Shown here in pieces: positions 1 through 6,721 of a DNA stretch of 15,343 nt (positions are counted from its first letter, which is position 1; each line of letters begins with the position of its first letter). Made by a program: the position numbers and the translations under genes. The stretch is taken from NCBI GenBank assembly GCA_964498755.1, contig CAZCIB010000053.1, forward strand, positions 1-15,343, written 5' to 3'. The notes beneath the pieces are model-generated. The model was not told the origin of the DNA and made no database searches. It saw nothing but the letters and a program-made list of their open reading frames with translations. This stretch comes from RZZS01 sp964498755. Lineage in GTDB: Bacteria > Pseudomonadota > Alphaproteobacteria > Micavibrionales > Micavibrionaceae.

Positions 1-98
1 ATCTGAAAGTATGAATCAATTCACCGCCTTATCCCAAATGTGTCCGGTAGTGTGATAAAGTTCAGCAATCTGCACAAGATCCGGAAGTACAACAACAG

Positions 99-422
99 AT
101 GATCGACGATCTTGCTATGGATCTTCAAGGAGAAATGACAGGCGCTTCTCTGTGGCAAACCCTCTCCGCCCTGGCGTGCGACCAGGAAAACAAGCGAAAA
201 AAGAAAAACCCTCGCCGCGTCTATCTTACAAGGTATGATGAAGAGCAAATAGACTGTAAAGAAGTGTTTGAGAAGAGTTCGGAAGAAGGGGACCGGCTCT
301 CCTTACGTGCCATTCATCTATCAAAAATAGCCCATGCGCTGGGTATCCGGTCCACGTTTTTGCCAGATCTAGAGGCCCTAAACAGGCCGCGGCAACAGTC
401 AAATGGCCATGAACTGGGCTAA
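99..422 (+). CDS. Hypothetical protein, doubtful or remnant gene
   Basis: A 107-residue open frame with no function that I recognise. Residues about 66-92 (SLRAIHLSKIAHALGI and following) loosely resemble the recognition part of an Xre-like helix-turn-helix, but the match is too weak to assign. The first ATG at 99 has only a poor ribosome site (GGAAG at 83-87). A better AAGGAG at 127-132 sits only 2 nt before the in-frame ATG at 135, which is too close to be convincing. The middle of the protein is very basic (a KRKKK run), unlike the neighbours. The frame is open upstream only to a TAG at 48-50. A different frame running in from the window edge stops at 53-55, so this may be the tail of a frameshifted older gene. 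It lies on the same strand as pdxS but about 100 bases away. Confidence 0.35.
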   Translation: MIDDLAMDLQGEMTGASLWQTLSALACDQENKRKKKNPRRVYLTRYDEEQIDCKEVFEKSSEEGDRLSLRAIHLSKIAHALGIRSTFLPDLEALNRPRQQSNGHELG

Positions 423-460
423 CAAATCATGACGAGATACTTGCATCCAGCCTTCCCCTC

Positions 461-487
461 TTGAATTTCCGGCATAAATACTATTGA
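461..487 (+). promoter_or_regulatory. Weak candidate sigma70 promoter for pdxS
   Basis: TTGAAT at 461-466 is followed after 15 nt by TATTGA at 482-487, in an AT-rich stretch between the doubtful upstream frame and pdxS. The spacing is short and the -10 is poor. It is noted only because it is the best sigma70-like pair in the leader. Confidence 0.2.
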
Positions 488-521
488 TTATGTCCTAAAT
501 GAAAACAAGAGGATGAGAGAG

Positions 522-1418
522 ATGGCCGATAACGCTTCCGGCAACGTGATTAATATCAAAACCGGTCTTGCGGAGATGCTCAAGGGCGGCGTGATTATGG
601 ACGTCGTCAACGCAGACCAGGCGAAAATTGCAGAGGACGCGGGCGCGGTTTCCGTCATGGCATTGGAGAGAGTCCCAGCCGACATCCGCAAGCAGGGCGG
701 CGTCGCGCGCATGTCCAACCCGGAGATGATCGCCGAGATCATGGAGGCCGTCTCCATCCCCGTCATGGCGAAATGCCGCATCGGTCATTTTGCCGAAGCG
801 CAAGTCCTTGAGGCCCTCGGCGTTGATTTCATCGACGAGAGCGAAGTCCTGACCCCGGCGGATGAAGATTACCACGTTAACAAACACGCTTTTAAAGTGC
901 CGTTTGTCTGCGGCGCGACGTGTCTTGCCGAAGCCTTGCGCCGGATCGGCGAGGGCGCGGCGCTGATCCGCACCAAGGGCGAGGCCGGGACGGGCAATAT
1001 CGTCGAGGCCGTCCGCCACATGCGCCAGATCAATCAGGATATCCGGCGCGTGCTTACGCTCGAAGAAGAAGAGCTGATGACCGAGGCCAAACATCTCGGC
1101 GCGCCCTATGAGCTTTTGAAAGTCGTGCGCGCGGAAGGCCGCCTGCCCGTGCCGAATTTCTCCGCAGGCGGCGTCGCAACGCCCGCCGACGCGGCGCTGA
1201 TGATGCAGATGGGCGCGGAGACGGTCTTCGTCGGCTCCGGCATTTTCAAAAGCGAAAACCCGGAAATGTTTGCGAAAGCGATCGTCAAGGCCGTCGCGCA
1301 TTACGACGATCCGAAAATGGTTCTCGACGCCTCCAAAGGCCTCTCGGGAGAACCCATGCGCGGCATCGACATCCACGAGCTTGAGGAAGAACAGCGCCTC
1401 GCGGGCCGGGGATGGTGA
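522..1418 (+). CDS. pdxS: Pyridoxal 5'-phosphate synthase, synthase subunit PdxS (SNZ family)
   Basis: PdxS builds PLP from ribose 5-phosphate, glyceraldehyde 3-phosphate and ammonia delivered by PdxT (DXP-independent vitamin B6 route, cytosolic dodecamer). The protein is a full-length TIM barrel of 298 residues, close to the family norm. Seen directly: GGVIMDVVNADQAKIAEDAG (residues 22-41, with the conserved Asp27), VMAKCRIGHFAEAQ with the Schiff-base Lys84, and RTKGEAGTGN with the second catalytic Lys152. These match D24, K81 and K149 of characterised family members with an offset of 3. ATG 522 is preferred because AAGAGG at 507-512 lies 9 nt upstream. ATG 513 is in frame but abuts that ribosome site. 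The 3' end overlaps pdxT by 7 nt, as expected for a coupled two-subunit enzyme. Confidence 0.95.
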   Translation: MADNASGNVINIKTGLAEMLKGGVIMDVVNADQAKIAEDAGAVSVMALERVPADIRKQGGVARMSNPEMIAEIMEAVSIPVMAKCRIGHFAEAQVLEALGVDFIDESEVLTPADEDYHVNKHAFKVPFVCGATCLAEALRRIGEGAALIRTKGEAGTGNIVEAVRHMRQINQDIRRVLTLEEEELMTEAKHLGAPYELLKVVRAEGRLPVPNFSAGGVATPADAALMMQMGAETVFVGSGIFKSENPEMFAKAIVKAVAHYDDPKMVLDASKGLSGEPMRGIDIHELEEEQRLAGRGW

Positions 1419-2176
1419 TTCAGATGATCGGTGATTCAGATGATCAGATGATCAGAGAAGAAGCCGATCATCCGATTTTCCGATCATCCGATCATCCGGT
1501 TATCGGCGTTCTCTCTCTGCAAGGCGCGGTTGAGCCGCACAGAGCCCATATCGATGCCGCGGGCGGAACGTTCCTGAAAGTCAAAAGGGCCGAAGATTTT
1601 GAGCGGGCGGACGCCTTCATCCTGCCCGGCGGCGAGAGCACGACGATGCTCAAGCTGATCGACGCCTTCGGGCTTGAAGAGGTGATGCGCGATCATTTCG
1701 CCCGCAAGCCCGTCTGGGGCATTTGCGCCGGGGCGATACTGATGGCGGAGACGGTAAATCTTTTGCCCCTCTCAGCCACGTCATCCCGGCGCACGCCGGG
1801 ATCCATAGGGAATGTAAGTTCCGCTGATATGGATCCCGTTTTTCAACGGGATGACGACTTTGAAAAAGCGCAAAAATCCTTCTCCCTCCTTCCCATGACC
1901 GTGACCCGCAACGCCTATGGCCGCCAGCTGGACAGCATCCAGCAGGAAATAGAGGGTTATACGGTCTCCTATATCCGCGCGCCGGTGATTGAAAGCGTAG
2001 GCGAGGGCGTTGAAATCCTTGCCGAACGCGAAGGCAAACCCGTCTGGGTCCGCAAAGGCCGGTACATGGCCACGACCTTTCACGCCGAAATGACCCTCGA
2101 TTTCCCCTCGCCGATGCACCGGGCGTTCGTAGCCTTGATAGAAAAATCCGAAAGCCCTCTTGCAAATCGGGCCTGA
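1412..2176 (+). CDS. pdxT: Pyridoxal 5'-phosphate synthase, glutaminase subunit PdxT, with repeat-derived extension and insertion
   Basis: PdxT is the class-I glutamine amidotransferase that hydrolyses glutamine and channels ammonia to PdxS. Motifs seen: IGVLSLQGAVEPH at residues 31-43 (the usual N-terminus of the family), LPGGESTTM at 71-79, the nucleophile Cys105 in GICAGAI, and His224/Glu226 in FHAEM. The length is 254 residues against roughly 190-200 for the family. The excess has two sources. The first 30 residues are encoded by a tandem/inverted repeat. Residues about 123-149 come from a 78-bp palindromic element placed between the nucleophile strand and the conserved NAYGRQLDS segment. 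All catalytic residues are kept and the frame is intact, so the protein may be active. ATG 1412 overlaps the pdxS stop. No start codon exists immediately before the canonical VIGVLSLQG, so the extension must be translated. Confidence 0.9.
   Translation: MVIQMIGDSDDQMIREEADHPIFRSSDHPVIGVLSLQGAVEPHRAHIDAAGGTFLKVKRAEDFERADAFILPGGESTTMLKLIDAFGLEEVMRDHFARKPVWGICAGAILMAETVNLLPLSATSSRRTPGSIGNVSSADMDPVFQRDDDFEKAQKSFSLLPMTVTRNAYGRQLDSIQQEIEGYTVSYIRAPVIESVGEGVEILAEREGKPVWVRKGRYMATTFHAEMTLDFPSPMHRAFVALIEKSESPLANRA
1414..1498. repeat. Tandem and inverted repeat in the 5' end of pdxT
   Basis: A perfect 16-bp tandem duplication (GGTGATTCAGATGATC at 1414-1429 and 1430-1445) is followed by a further partial AGATGATC. 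Positions 1437-1455 can pair with 1480-1498: the 19-nt arms match at 16 of 19 positions, and the three differences are evenly spaced (A against G after each GATGATC unit). The intervening loop is 1456-1479. The block encodes the polar, Asp/His-rich N-terminal extension of PdxT and covers the start region, so an RNA hairpin here could influence translation. The origin is unknown. Confidence 0.6.
1779..1856. repeat. 78-bp palindromic element inserted in frame in pdxT
   Basis: The left arm 1779-1807 and right arm 1828-1856 are 29 nt each. They pair perfectly over the outer 10 bases (CGTCATCCCG with CGGGATGACG) and the inner 11 (CGGGATCCATA with TATGGATCCCG). Each arm also folds on itself, with a 6-bp stem and tetraloop (CCCGGC-GCAC-GCCGGG and CCCGTT-TTTC-AACGGG). 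The central loop contains a GGAA/TTCC inverted pair. The layout resembles dispersed palindromic repeats of proteobacteria whose ends read TCATCCCGG...CCGGGAT. The length is 26 codons exactly, so the pdxT frame is not broken. It is reminiscent in behaviour, not in sequence, of Rickettsia palindromic elements inside genes. Confidence 0.8.
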
Positions 2177-2197
2177 TCCTGTTTGTCTCGCTTTAAA

Positions 2198-2222
2198 GGA
2201 ACTTCTTTTCATCTCAACTGTT
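2198..2222 (+). promoter_or_regulatory. Candidate EcfG-type (general stress) promoter of the lipid operon
   Basis: GGAAC at 2198-2202, 16 nt spacer, then TGTT at 2219-2222. The published alphaproteobacterial EcfG consensus is GGAAC-N16/17-CGTT, so 8 of 9 specified bases match at correct spacing. It lies in the 55-nt gap between pdxT and the ATG at 2232. Transcription would begin about 2229-2232, giving a leaderless or nearly leaderless message. That fits the lack of a ribosome site at a normal distance from 2232. Confidence 0.45.
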
Positions 2223-2231
2223 TACGTAGTC

Positions 2232-4415
2232 ATGGCGAAAGACAAACAAGGAAATCCTTCCGTCTATTCCGCAAATCATGCGGCCCTGATTGTCGATTGC
2301 GCGGATTATTATCGGGCCGTTTATGAGGCGATATCAAAGGCCCGGCACAACGTATTCCTGCTCGGCTGGGATATCGACAGCCGGATAGAACTGCTGCGGG
2401 GGGAGGAAAAAACAAAAGACGCGGTCGTATCGGATCTGATCAGCCGAGTCGCCAATGAACGCCCGGATATAGAATTTTATCTGCTGAAATGGAAGCCTGC
2501 GCCGATTTATGCGTTTGAGCGCGAGCCGCTCTCCGGATTCCAGTGGCGAATCAAAACGCCCTCGAACGTGCATATGCTGCAGGACGAGTTCATTCCCGTC
2601 GGCGCCAGCCACCATCAGAAAATTATAACGGTTGACGATGAAATCGCGTTTTCCGGCGGCATGGATATCGCGCTTGGCCGCTGGGACACGCCCGACCATA
2701 TTCCTGATCATCCGCTGCGTAAGGACCCGATAGGGCCTTTCGGACCGCATCATGACATGCAGATGCTTGTCGATGGCGAGGCCGCCCGCGCGCTGGCCGG
2801 AATTGCGCGCTGGCGCTGGCGGCGCGTCTCGGAAATCCAGCCCGCGCCCCTTCGAGTCGCAGACCCAAAAGAAGACAAGCCCGTAACCTGGCCCGAGAGC
2901 GTAACGCCTGATTTTGAGAACATCAAAGTGACGATCGCGCAGACGATCCCGTCGATGGATGACGCCGAAGAAATTCGCGAGGTCGAATCTACTATTCTCG
3001 AGAGCATCGGCAAGGCGCAGAATTTTCTTTACATTGAAAATCAATATTTTACGCATTTGCCGATTGCGCATGCGCTAAACAAAAGATTGCGTGAAAACCC
3101 GGATTTGCGAGCTATCCTGATCAGCTCTTACGATCCGAAAGGAATTCTCGAGGCCTCTGTCATGTGGCAGGGACGGATCGATTTCAGAAACGCCCTGATG
3201 AAAGGTGTGGAAGATCACAGGGTCCTGATGACCTATCCCGTTGCCATCGATAAGGACGGCGAAGACGACCCGATCCGGGTCCATGCGAAATTCATGATCG
3301 TCGATGACCATGCCATGCATGTCGGTTCGTCTAACTTTACCAGCCGCTCCATGGGGTTTGATACGGAGTGCGATTTGATCTGCCACGCGGAGAAAGAAGA
3401 ACATCGTGACAAGATCGTCCGTATTCGCAATGAGCTGCTTGCCGACAATTCAGGGCGAAGCGTTGATGACGTCGAAACGCTTCTGAAAGACAAAAACAGC
3501 AAGTTGACAACTTTCCTTGAGCCCGGCGAGGGCGCCAACCGCGCGTTCAGGCCCGTAAGGGACGAGGACTTTAAGATGCCGGTGCCGGATGAGACCTTGC
3601 GCGCGATCGGCGACCCGGACAGACCTTTCATACCGCGAAGGAAAGATTCCATGGATGCAAGCGCTCTGCGGAAAGACAAAACCGCTCGTTACAGATTTAT
3701 CCTGATGAAGGCGCTGGCTTTCATTATCGCGTTGGCCGCGCTCGTCGCCGGCTGGCAGTTTGTAGAGGATACAGGTCTTGTCCAGGACTTCGTCAATACA
3801 GTTAAAGACGTCTTTCCCGCCCTCGTGGAAAACCGGGACGCGTTCTCCGCGCAAGACTTTTTGATGGTATGCGGCGCTTTTGTTCTGCTGAGCTCGGCGG
3901 GTTTCCCGGTGACTATTCTGATTGTTCTGTGCGCATCCGTGTTCGGGCCATTGCTTGGTTTTCTCTACGCCATGACCGGCGTCCTGATCGGCGCGGCGTT
4001 TGGTTTTGGAATCGGCAATCTCGCCGGGGAGCGGGTCTTGCGCGGCCTTATGGGAGAAAAGCTGAAAACGCTCGACAGCAAGATCACGAAAACGGGCGTT
4101 ATCGGATTTTCCGTGATCCGCATGGTTCCCGTCGCGCCATTCGGCGTCGTCAACATGGCCGCAGGCGTTTCTTCCGTTTCTTTCGTGACTTTTCTTTTTG
4201 GCACCCTGCTGGGCATGGGGCCCGGAACTTTCGCTCTAGCTGTTCTTGGCGACAGCCTGACCGGGCTGCTTCAGGACCCTTCCTTAGAAGATTTGCTTTA
4301 TTTTGGTTGCGGCGCGCTTTTATGGCTGGGGGCAATTTTCGGCATGCATAAACTGGCGCAATTTCTGGAAAACAAACAAAATTCCAACATAACGCAAAAT
4401 CCGCAGAAAAAATGA
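2232..4415 (+). CDS. Phospholipase D-family protein fused to a C-terminal VTT/SNARE-associated membrane domain
   Basis: A 727-residue two-part protein. The soluble N-terminal half carries two phospholipase D catalytic motifs, HxKxxxxD at 128-135 (SHHQKIITVDD) and at 351-358 (HAKFMIVDD), followed by GG at 142-143 and GSSN at 365-368. It is therefore a complete monomeric PLD-superfamily enzyme, expected to cleave or transfer phosphodiester head groups. From residue 486 a basic segment leads into hydrophobic helices at about 489-507, then a VTT (TVP38/TMEM64, SNARE-associated) domain at about 530-715 with GFPVTILIVLCASVFGP and RMVPVAPFGVVNMAAGV. The fusion would tether the enzyme to the inner membrane. 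ATG 2232 is chosen: the frame is open back to a TTG at 2160 inside pdxT, but those 24 residues look non-coding and the ATG sits just after a candidate promoter. The stop overlaps the next start as ATGA. The true substrate is unknown. Confidence 0.9.
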   Translation: MAKDKQGNPSVYSANHAALIVDCADYYRAVYEAISKARHNVFLLGWDIDSRIELLRGEEKTKDAVVSDLISRVANERPDIEFYLLKWKPAPIYAFEREPLSGFQWRIKTPSNVHMLQDEFIPVGASHHQKIITVDDEIAFSGGMDIALGRWDTPDHIPDHPLRKDPIGPFGPHHDMQMLVDGEAARALAGIARWRWRRVSEIQPAPLRVADPKEDKPVTWPESVTPDFENIKVTIAQTIPSMDDAEEIREVESTILESIGKAQNFLYIENQYFTHLPIAHALNKRLRENPDLRAILISSYDPKGILEASVMWQGRIDFRNALMKGVEDHRVLMTYPVAIDKDGEDDPIRVHAKFMIVDDHAMHVGSSNFTSRSMGFDTECDLICHAEKEEHRDKIVRIRNELLADNSGRSVDDVETLLKDKNSKLTTFLEPGEGANRAFRPVRDEDFKMPVPDETLRAIGDPDRPFIPRRKDSMDASALRKDKTARYRFILMKALAFIIALAALVAGWQFVEDTGLVQDFVNTVKDVFPALVENRDAFSAQDFLMVCGAFVLLSSAGFPVTILIVLCASVFGPLLGFLYAMTGVLIGAAFGFGIGNLAGERVLRGLMGEKLKTLDSKITKTGVIGFSVIRMVPVAPFGVVNMAAGVSSVSFVTFLFGTLLGMGPGTFALAVLGDSLTGLLQDPSLEDLLYFGCGALLWLGAIFGMHKLAQFLENKQNSNITQNPQKK

Positions 4416-5110
4416 TACGGCTTCTTTCCTATAATCTTCATGGGGGCGTCGGCAGGGACGGCGTTCGCGATTACGCCCGCCTTACGGATTTTTTCGAAAA
4501 GAGCGGCGCGGACATTGTTTTGTTGCAGGAAGTTGAAACGCGCCCGTCAAAAAAAGGGACGCCCGAGGATTTTCAAACTCTTTGCGGCGACTACCCGTAT
4601 GCCGAAACCGCCACGACGGAAGTCGAGGAAAACGGCTGGTACGGAAACGTCATATTGTCGCGCTTTCCCCTAGACAGCGTCAAGGTTACCGATCTGGCCG
4701 TGGTCGGCCGCGAGCCGCGCAATTTGATGGATGCGCAAATCGCCACGCCTCAGGGGCCTCTGAGGGTCATGAACACGCATCTGGGTCTGCTGGCCAGCGA
4801 ACGCAGAACACAGGGCCAACACGTCCTTGACGCGCTTGAAACGATTAAAAAGGACCATCACGCGCCCCTCGTTCTCGCCGGGGATATTAATGAGTGGCGC
4901 AGCTGGACGCCGCTCCTGTCCAAGCTCAAGCACGCATTGACCTATAAAAAATGCGGCGCGACCTGGCCGTCTTTTTGCCCGTTTATGCATTTGGACCGCG
5001 TCTGGTGCGATCCTCCGGAACTCATTCAGTCCATTCACGCCCTGCGCACGGAAGAAACGCGCGTTTATTCGGATCATCTGCCCGTGCTGGCGGAAATAGA
5101 AACGCTTTGA
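4412..5110 (+). CDS. Endonuclease/exonuclease/phosphatase (EEP) superfamily phosphodiesterase
   Basis: A 232-residue cytosolic-looking EEP-fold enzyme, a family that includes DNase I-like nucleases, inositol-phosphate phosphatases and sphingomyelinases. Metal and catalytic motifs appear in the expected order: Asn8 in SYNLHGG, Glu40 in LLQEVE, NTHLGL at 121-126, GDINEW at 157-162 and the terminal SDHLPV with Asp221 and His222. No signal peptide is visible. The start overlaps the phospholipase D stop (ATGA), so translation is probably coupled. Next to a phospholipase D and a lipid kinase, a role on lipid-derived phosphodiesters or phosphates is more likely than DNA repair, but that rests on context only. 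Confidence 0.88.
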   Translation: MIRLLSYNLHGGVGRDGVRDYARLTDFFEKSGADIVLLQEVETRPSKKGTPEDFQTLCGDYPYAETATTEVEENGWYGNVILSRFPLDSVKVTDLAVVGREPRNLMDAQIATPQGPLRVMNTHLGLLASERRTQGQHVLDALETIKKDHHAPLVLAGDINEWRSWTPLLSKLKHALTYKKCGATWPSFCPFMHLDRVWCDPPELIQSIHALRTEETRVYSDHLPVLAEIETL

Positions 5111-5112
5111 AA

Positions 5113-5137
5113 TGAACCTAATCCGGCTTTATTCGTT
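5113..5137 (+). promoter_or_regulatory. Candidate internal EcfG-type promoter
   Basis: TGAAC at 5113-5117, spacer of 16 nt, CGTT at 5134-5137: 8 of 9 bases of GGAAC-N16/17-CGTT. It lies in the only sizeable gap within the lipid operon. The predicted start of transcription is near 5144, just before the AGGAGG ribosome site at 5147-5152 of the gene at 5158. It would allow separate stress induction of the downstream genes. Confidence 0.4.
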
Positions 5138-5157
5138 GACTATTACAGGAGGAATTA

Positions 5158-5805
5158 ATGAACAAGCTTATTGTCGCCGTTTTTAATAATACATATGACG
5201 CCATACATACGCTCGAAGATTTCAGCAAAGAGCAGGAAAAGTACAAGTCAGATTTCCTCGACGCCTGCGTCATCATACGTCACAGGGACGGCTCGCTTGA
5301 GTTGAAACAAGGCGTCGAGAGCAGCGAGCCGCATATTCTGTCAGGCGCCGGTTGGGGCGGCCTTCTGGGCGCGCTCTCTGGCCTGATTGTTCTGAACCCT
5401 GTCTCGGGCCTGCTTGCGGGCGCCGCTATCGGCACCGGGATTGGCGCTATTTCAGGCATGCTTGATGACTACGGCATTAACAATGACTTTCTGCAAAAGC
5501 TCGGAACGACGTTGAAAGAAGAGAATTCGGCGTTGTTCATTGTTTTCAGGGAAGCGGTGCCGGAGGAGGTCTTGGGCCGGCTTGACGCCGCCAACGCCTC
5601 TGTCATCCATACGCCGCTCAAACAGGAGGCTGAAAATGCGCTCCGGCAGGAACTGAAAAAAATTGCCGACATGCCCGAACAGGAGCGTGAGTTGCCGGCG
5701 AATACGATAAACTTTTTATCGCCGCTCGAACGCGGCGCTGGCCAGCATAAAAATCAAAACGAGGAAATGGAAAAGAGGTCAAGGCATGCCCTCCCGGAAA
5801 AATAG
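5158..5805 (+). CDS. DUF1269-like glycine-zipper membrane protein
   Basis: A 215-residue protein of unknown biochemical function. The N-terminus (MNKLIVAVFNNTYDAIHTLE, then LDACVIIRHRDGSLELKQ at 35-52) resembles DUF1269 family proteins. Residues about 62-101 form a glycine/alanine-rich hydrophobic hairpin with repeated GxxxG (AGWGGLLGALSG, GAAIGTGIGAISG), typical of glycine-zipper membrane proteins. After this comes a soluble domain with SALFIVFREAVPEEVLGRL and a charged C-terminal tail. A strong AGGAGG at 5147-5152 fixes the start. The end overlaps the lipid-kinase gene by 20 nt, so the two are probably coupled. Possible roles are membrane stabilisation or recruitment of the neighbouring enzymes, both inferred. 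Confidence 0.75.
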   Translation: MNKLIVAVFNNTYDAIHTLEDFSKEQEKYKSDFLDACVIIRHRDGSLELKQGVESSEPHILSGAGWGGLLGALSGLIVLNPVSGLLAGAAIGTGIGAISGMLDDYGINNDFLQKLGTTLKEENSALFIVFREAVPEEVLGRLDAANASVIHTPLKQEAENALRQELKKIADMPEQERELPANTINFLSPLERGAGQHKNQNEEMEKRSRHALPEK

Positions 5806-6706
5806 CTATCATATCGTGATTAATGAAAAGGCGGGCCGAGCGCAGGATCTGGGACGCGCCGAGATCAGCAGGCTGGTTGAAGAGGCCTTCGCGGACCAGA
5901 TCGCAAGTCTCAACTTTTCGAATGGAGATACGCTTGCGGAAATCATTGACTGCATGGCGGAAGAGGAGCCATTGCCGTTCCTGATCGGAGGCGGGGACGG
6001 AACCGTAATCTCGGCCGCTGAAATTCTCCTGCAATATGATCTGCCTTTCGGCGTCTTGCCGCTGGGGACGATGAACCTCCTTGCCAACGATCTCGGACTG
6101 ACGGGCGATTTTGCGACAGCCCTTGAACAGTTAAAAAACGCAAAAACCGAATATATTGACGTTGGCCTTCTGAACGACCGGATTTTTTTGTGCAGCGCGG
6201 TCCTGGGCGCTCTGACCGAGACAGCCGTTGAACGCGAGAAAGTGCGGCAGGAAGGCGCCTTGCAAAACTGGCCGGAGTTTATTTCGGCGCTATCACGCGG
6301 ACTTTTCGGCGAGACGACGCATTCCTACACGCTGGAAAAAGAAGGACAAACTTCCGATATTGAGGCCAGCGTGCTGGTCGTCAGCAATAACCGCTTTCTG
6401 CGCAAACCTGAAAACCAGGAAGAGCGCATACGCCGGGAATCCCTGACGGACGGGCTGCTGGCCGTTTATACCGTACTTTCGGAAAGCGCGATCGACGGGC
6501 TGAGCCTTTTGTTTAAACTCTGGCGCGGCGACTGGCAGGAGCATGAGCATGTTTACGCTTTCGAGACTGACTCCCTGACAGTCCACACGCGGGAAAGCAA
6601 CGTTCTTGTGACGCTTGACGGGGAGCCCGTCACAATGGACACGCCTATAGACTTCAGCATCGACAAGAGAGCCCTGCCTGTGTTAGTCCCGGGGGACAAA
6701 GAATAA
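5786..6706 (+). CDS. Diacylglycerol kinase-like lipid kinase (YegS/BmrU type)
   Basis: A 306-residue member of the DAGK catalytic family, expected to phosphorylate diacylglycerol or a related lipid with ATP at the inner membrane face. Seen: VINEKAG at 11-17, the glycine-rich nucleotide loop GGGDGT at 69-74 preceded by PFLI, and LPLGTMNLLANDLGL at 91-105 (family form GTxNDxA). A C-terminal beta-rich domain ends in VTLDGEPV, as in YegS-like proteins. The length is standard. The start lies inside the preceding gene, with AAGAGG a few bases upstream. With a phospholipase D producing phosphatidic acid and a kinase able to make it from diacylglycerol in one operon, control of the phosphatidic acid/diacylglycerol pool is the natural inference. 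Confidence 0.88.
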   Translation: MPSRKNSYHIVINEKAGRAQDLGRAEISRLVEEAFADQIASLNFSNGDTLAEIIDCMAEEEPLPFLIGGGDGTVISAAEILLQYDLPFGVLPLGTMNLLANDLGLTGDFATALEQLKNAKTEYIDVGLLNDRIFLCSAVLGALTETAVEREKVRQEGALQNWPEFISALSRGLFGETTHSYTLEKEGQTSDIEASVLVVSNNRFLRKPENQEERIRRESLTDGLLAVYTVLSESAIDGLSLLFKLWRGDWQEHEHVYAFETDSLTVHTRESNVLVTLDGEPVTMDTPIDFSIDKRALPVLVPGDKE

Positions 6707-6721
6707 AAAAAGGCCAATCAG

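Noticed and set aside
495..1376. A 293-residue open frame antisense to pdxS
   Set aside because: It is the reverse-frame shadow of a GC-rich, unambiguous pdxS gene; it has no ribosome site and no recognisable motif.
1650..2165. Arg/Gly-rich antisense frame over pdxT
   Set aside because: Composition is that of a shadow frame, and pdxT motifs on the plus strand are clear.
2160..2231. Upstream TTG start for the phospholipase D protein
   Set aside because: It overlaps the end of pdxT, has no ribosome site, and adds residues that do not look like part of the enzyme; ATG 2232 is preferred.
2334..3071. A 245-residue antisense frame over the phospholipase D gene
   Set aside because: The plus strand carries both catalytic HKD motifs; the antisense product has no domain signature.
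3869..4351. Alternative plus-strand frame within the VTT domain
   Set aside because: Arg-rich, no start signal, and the main frame gives a clean membrane domain.
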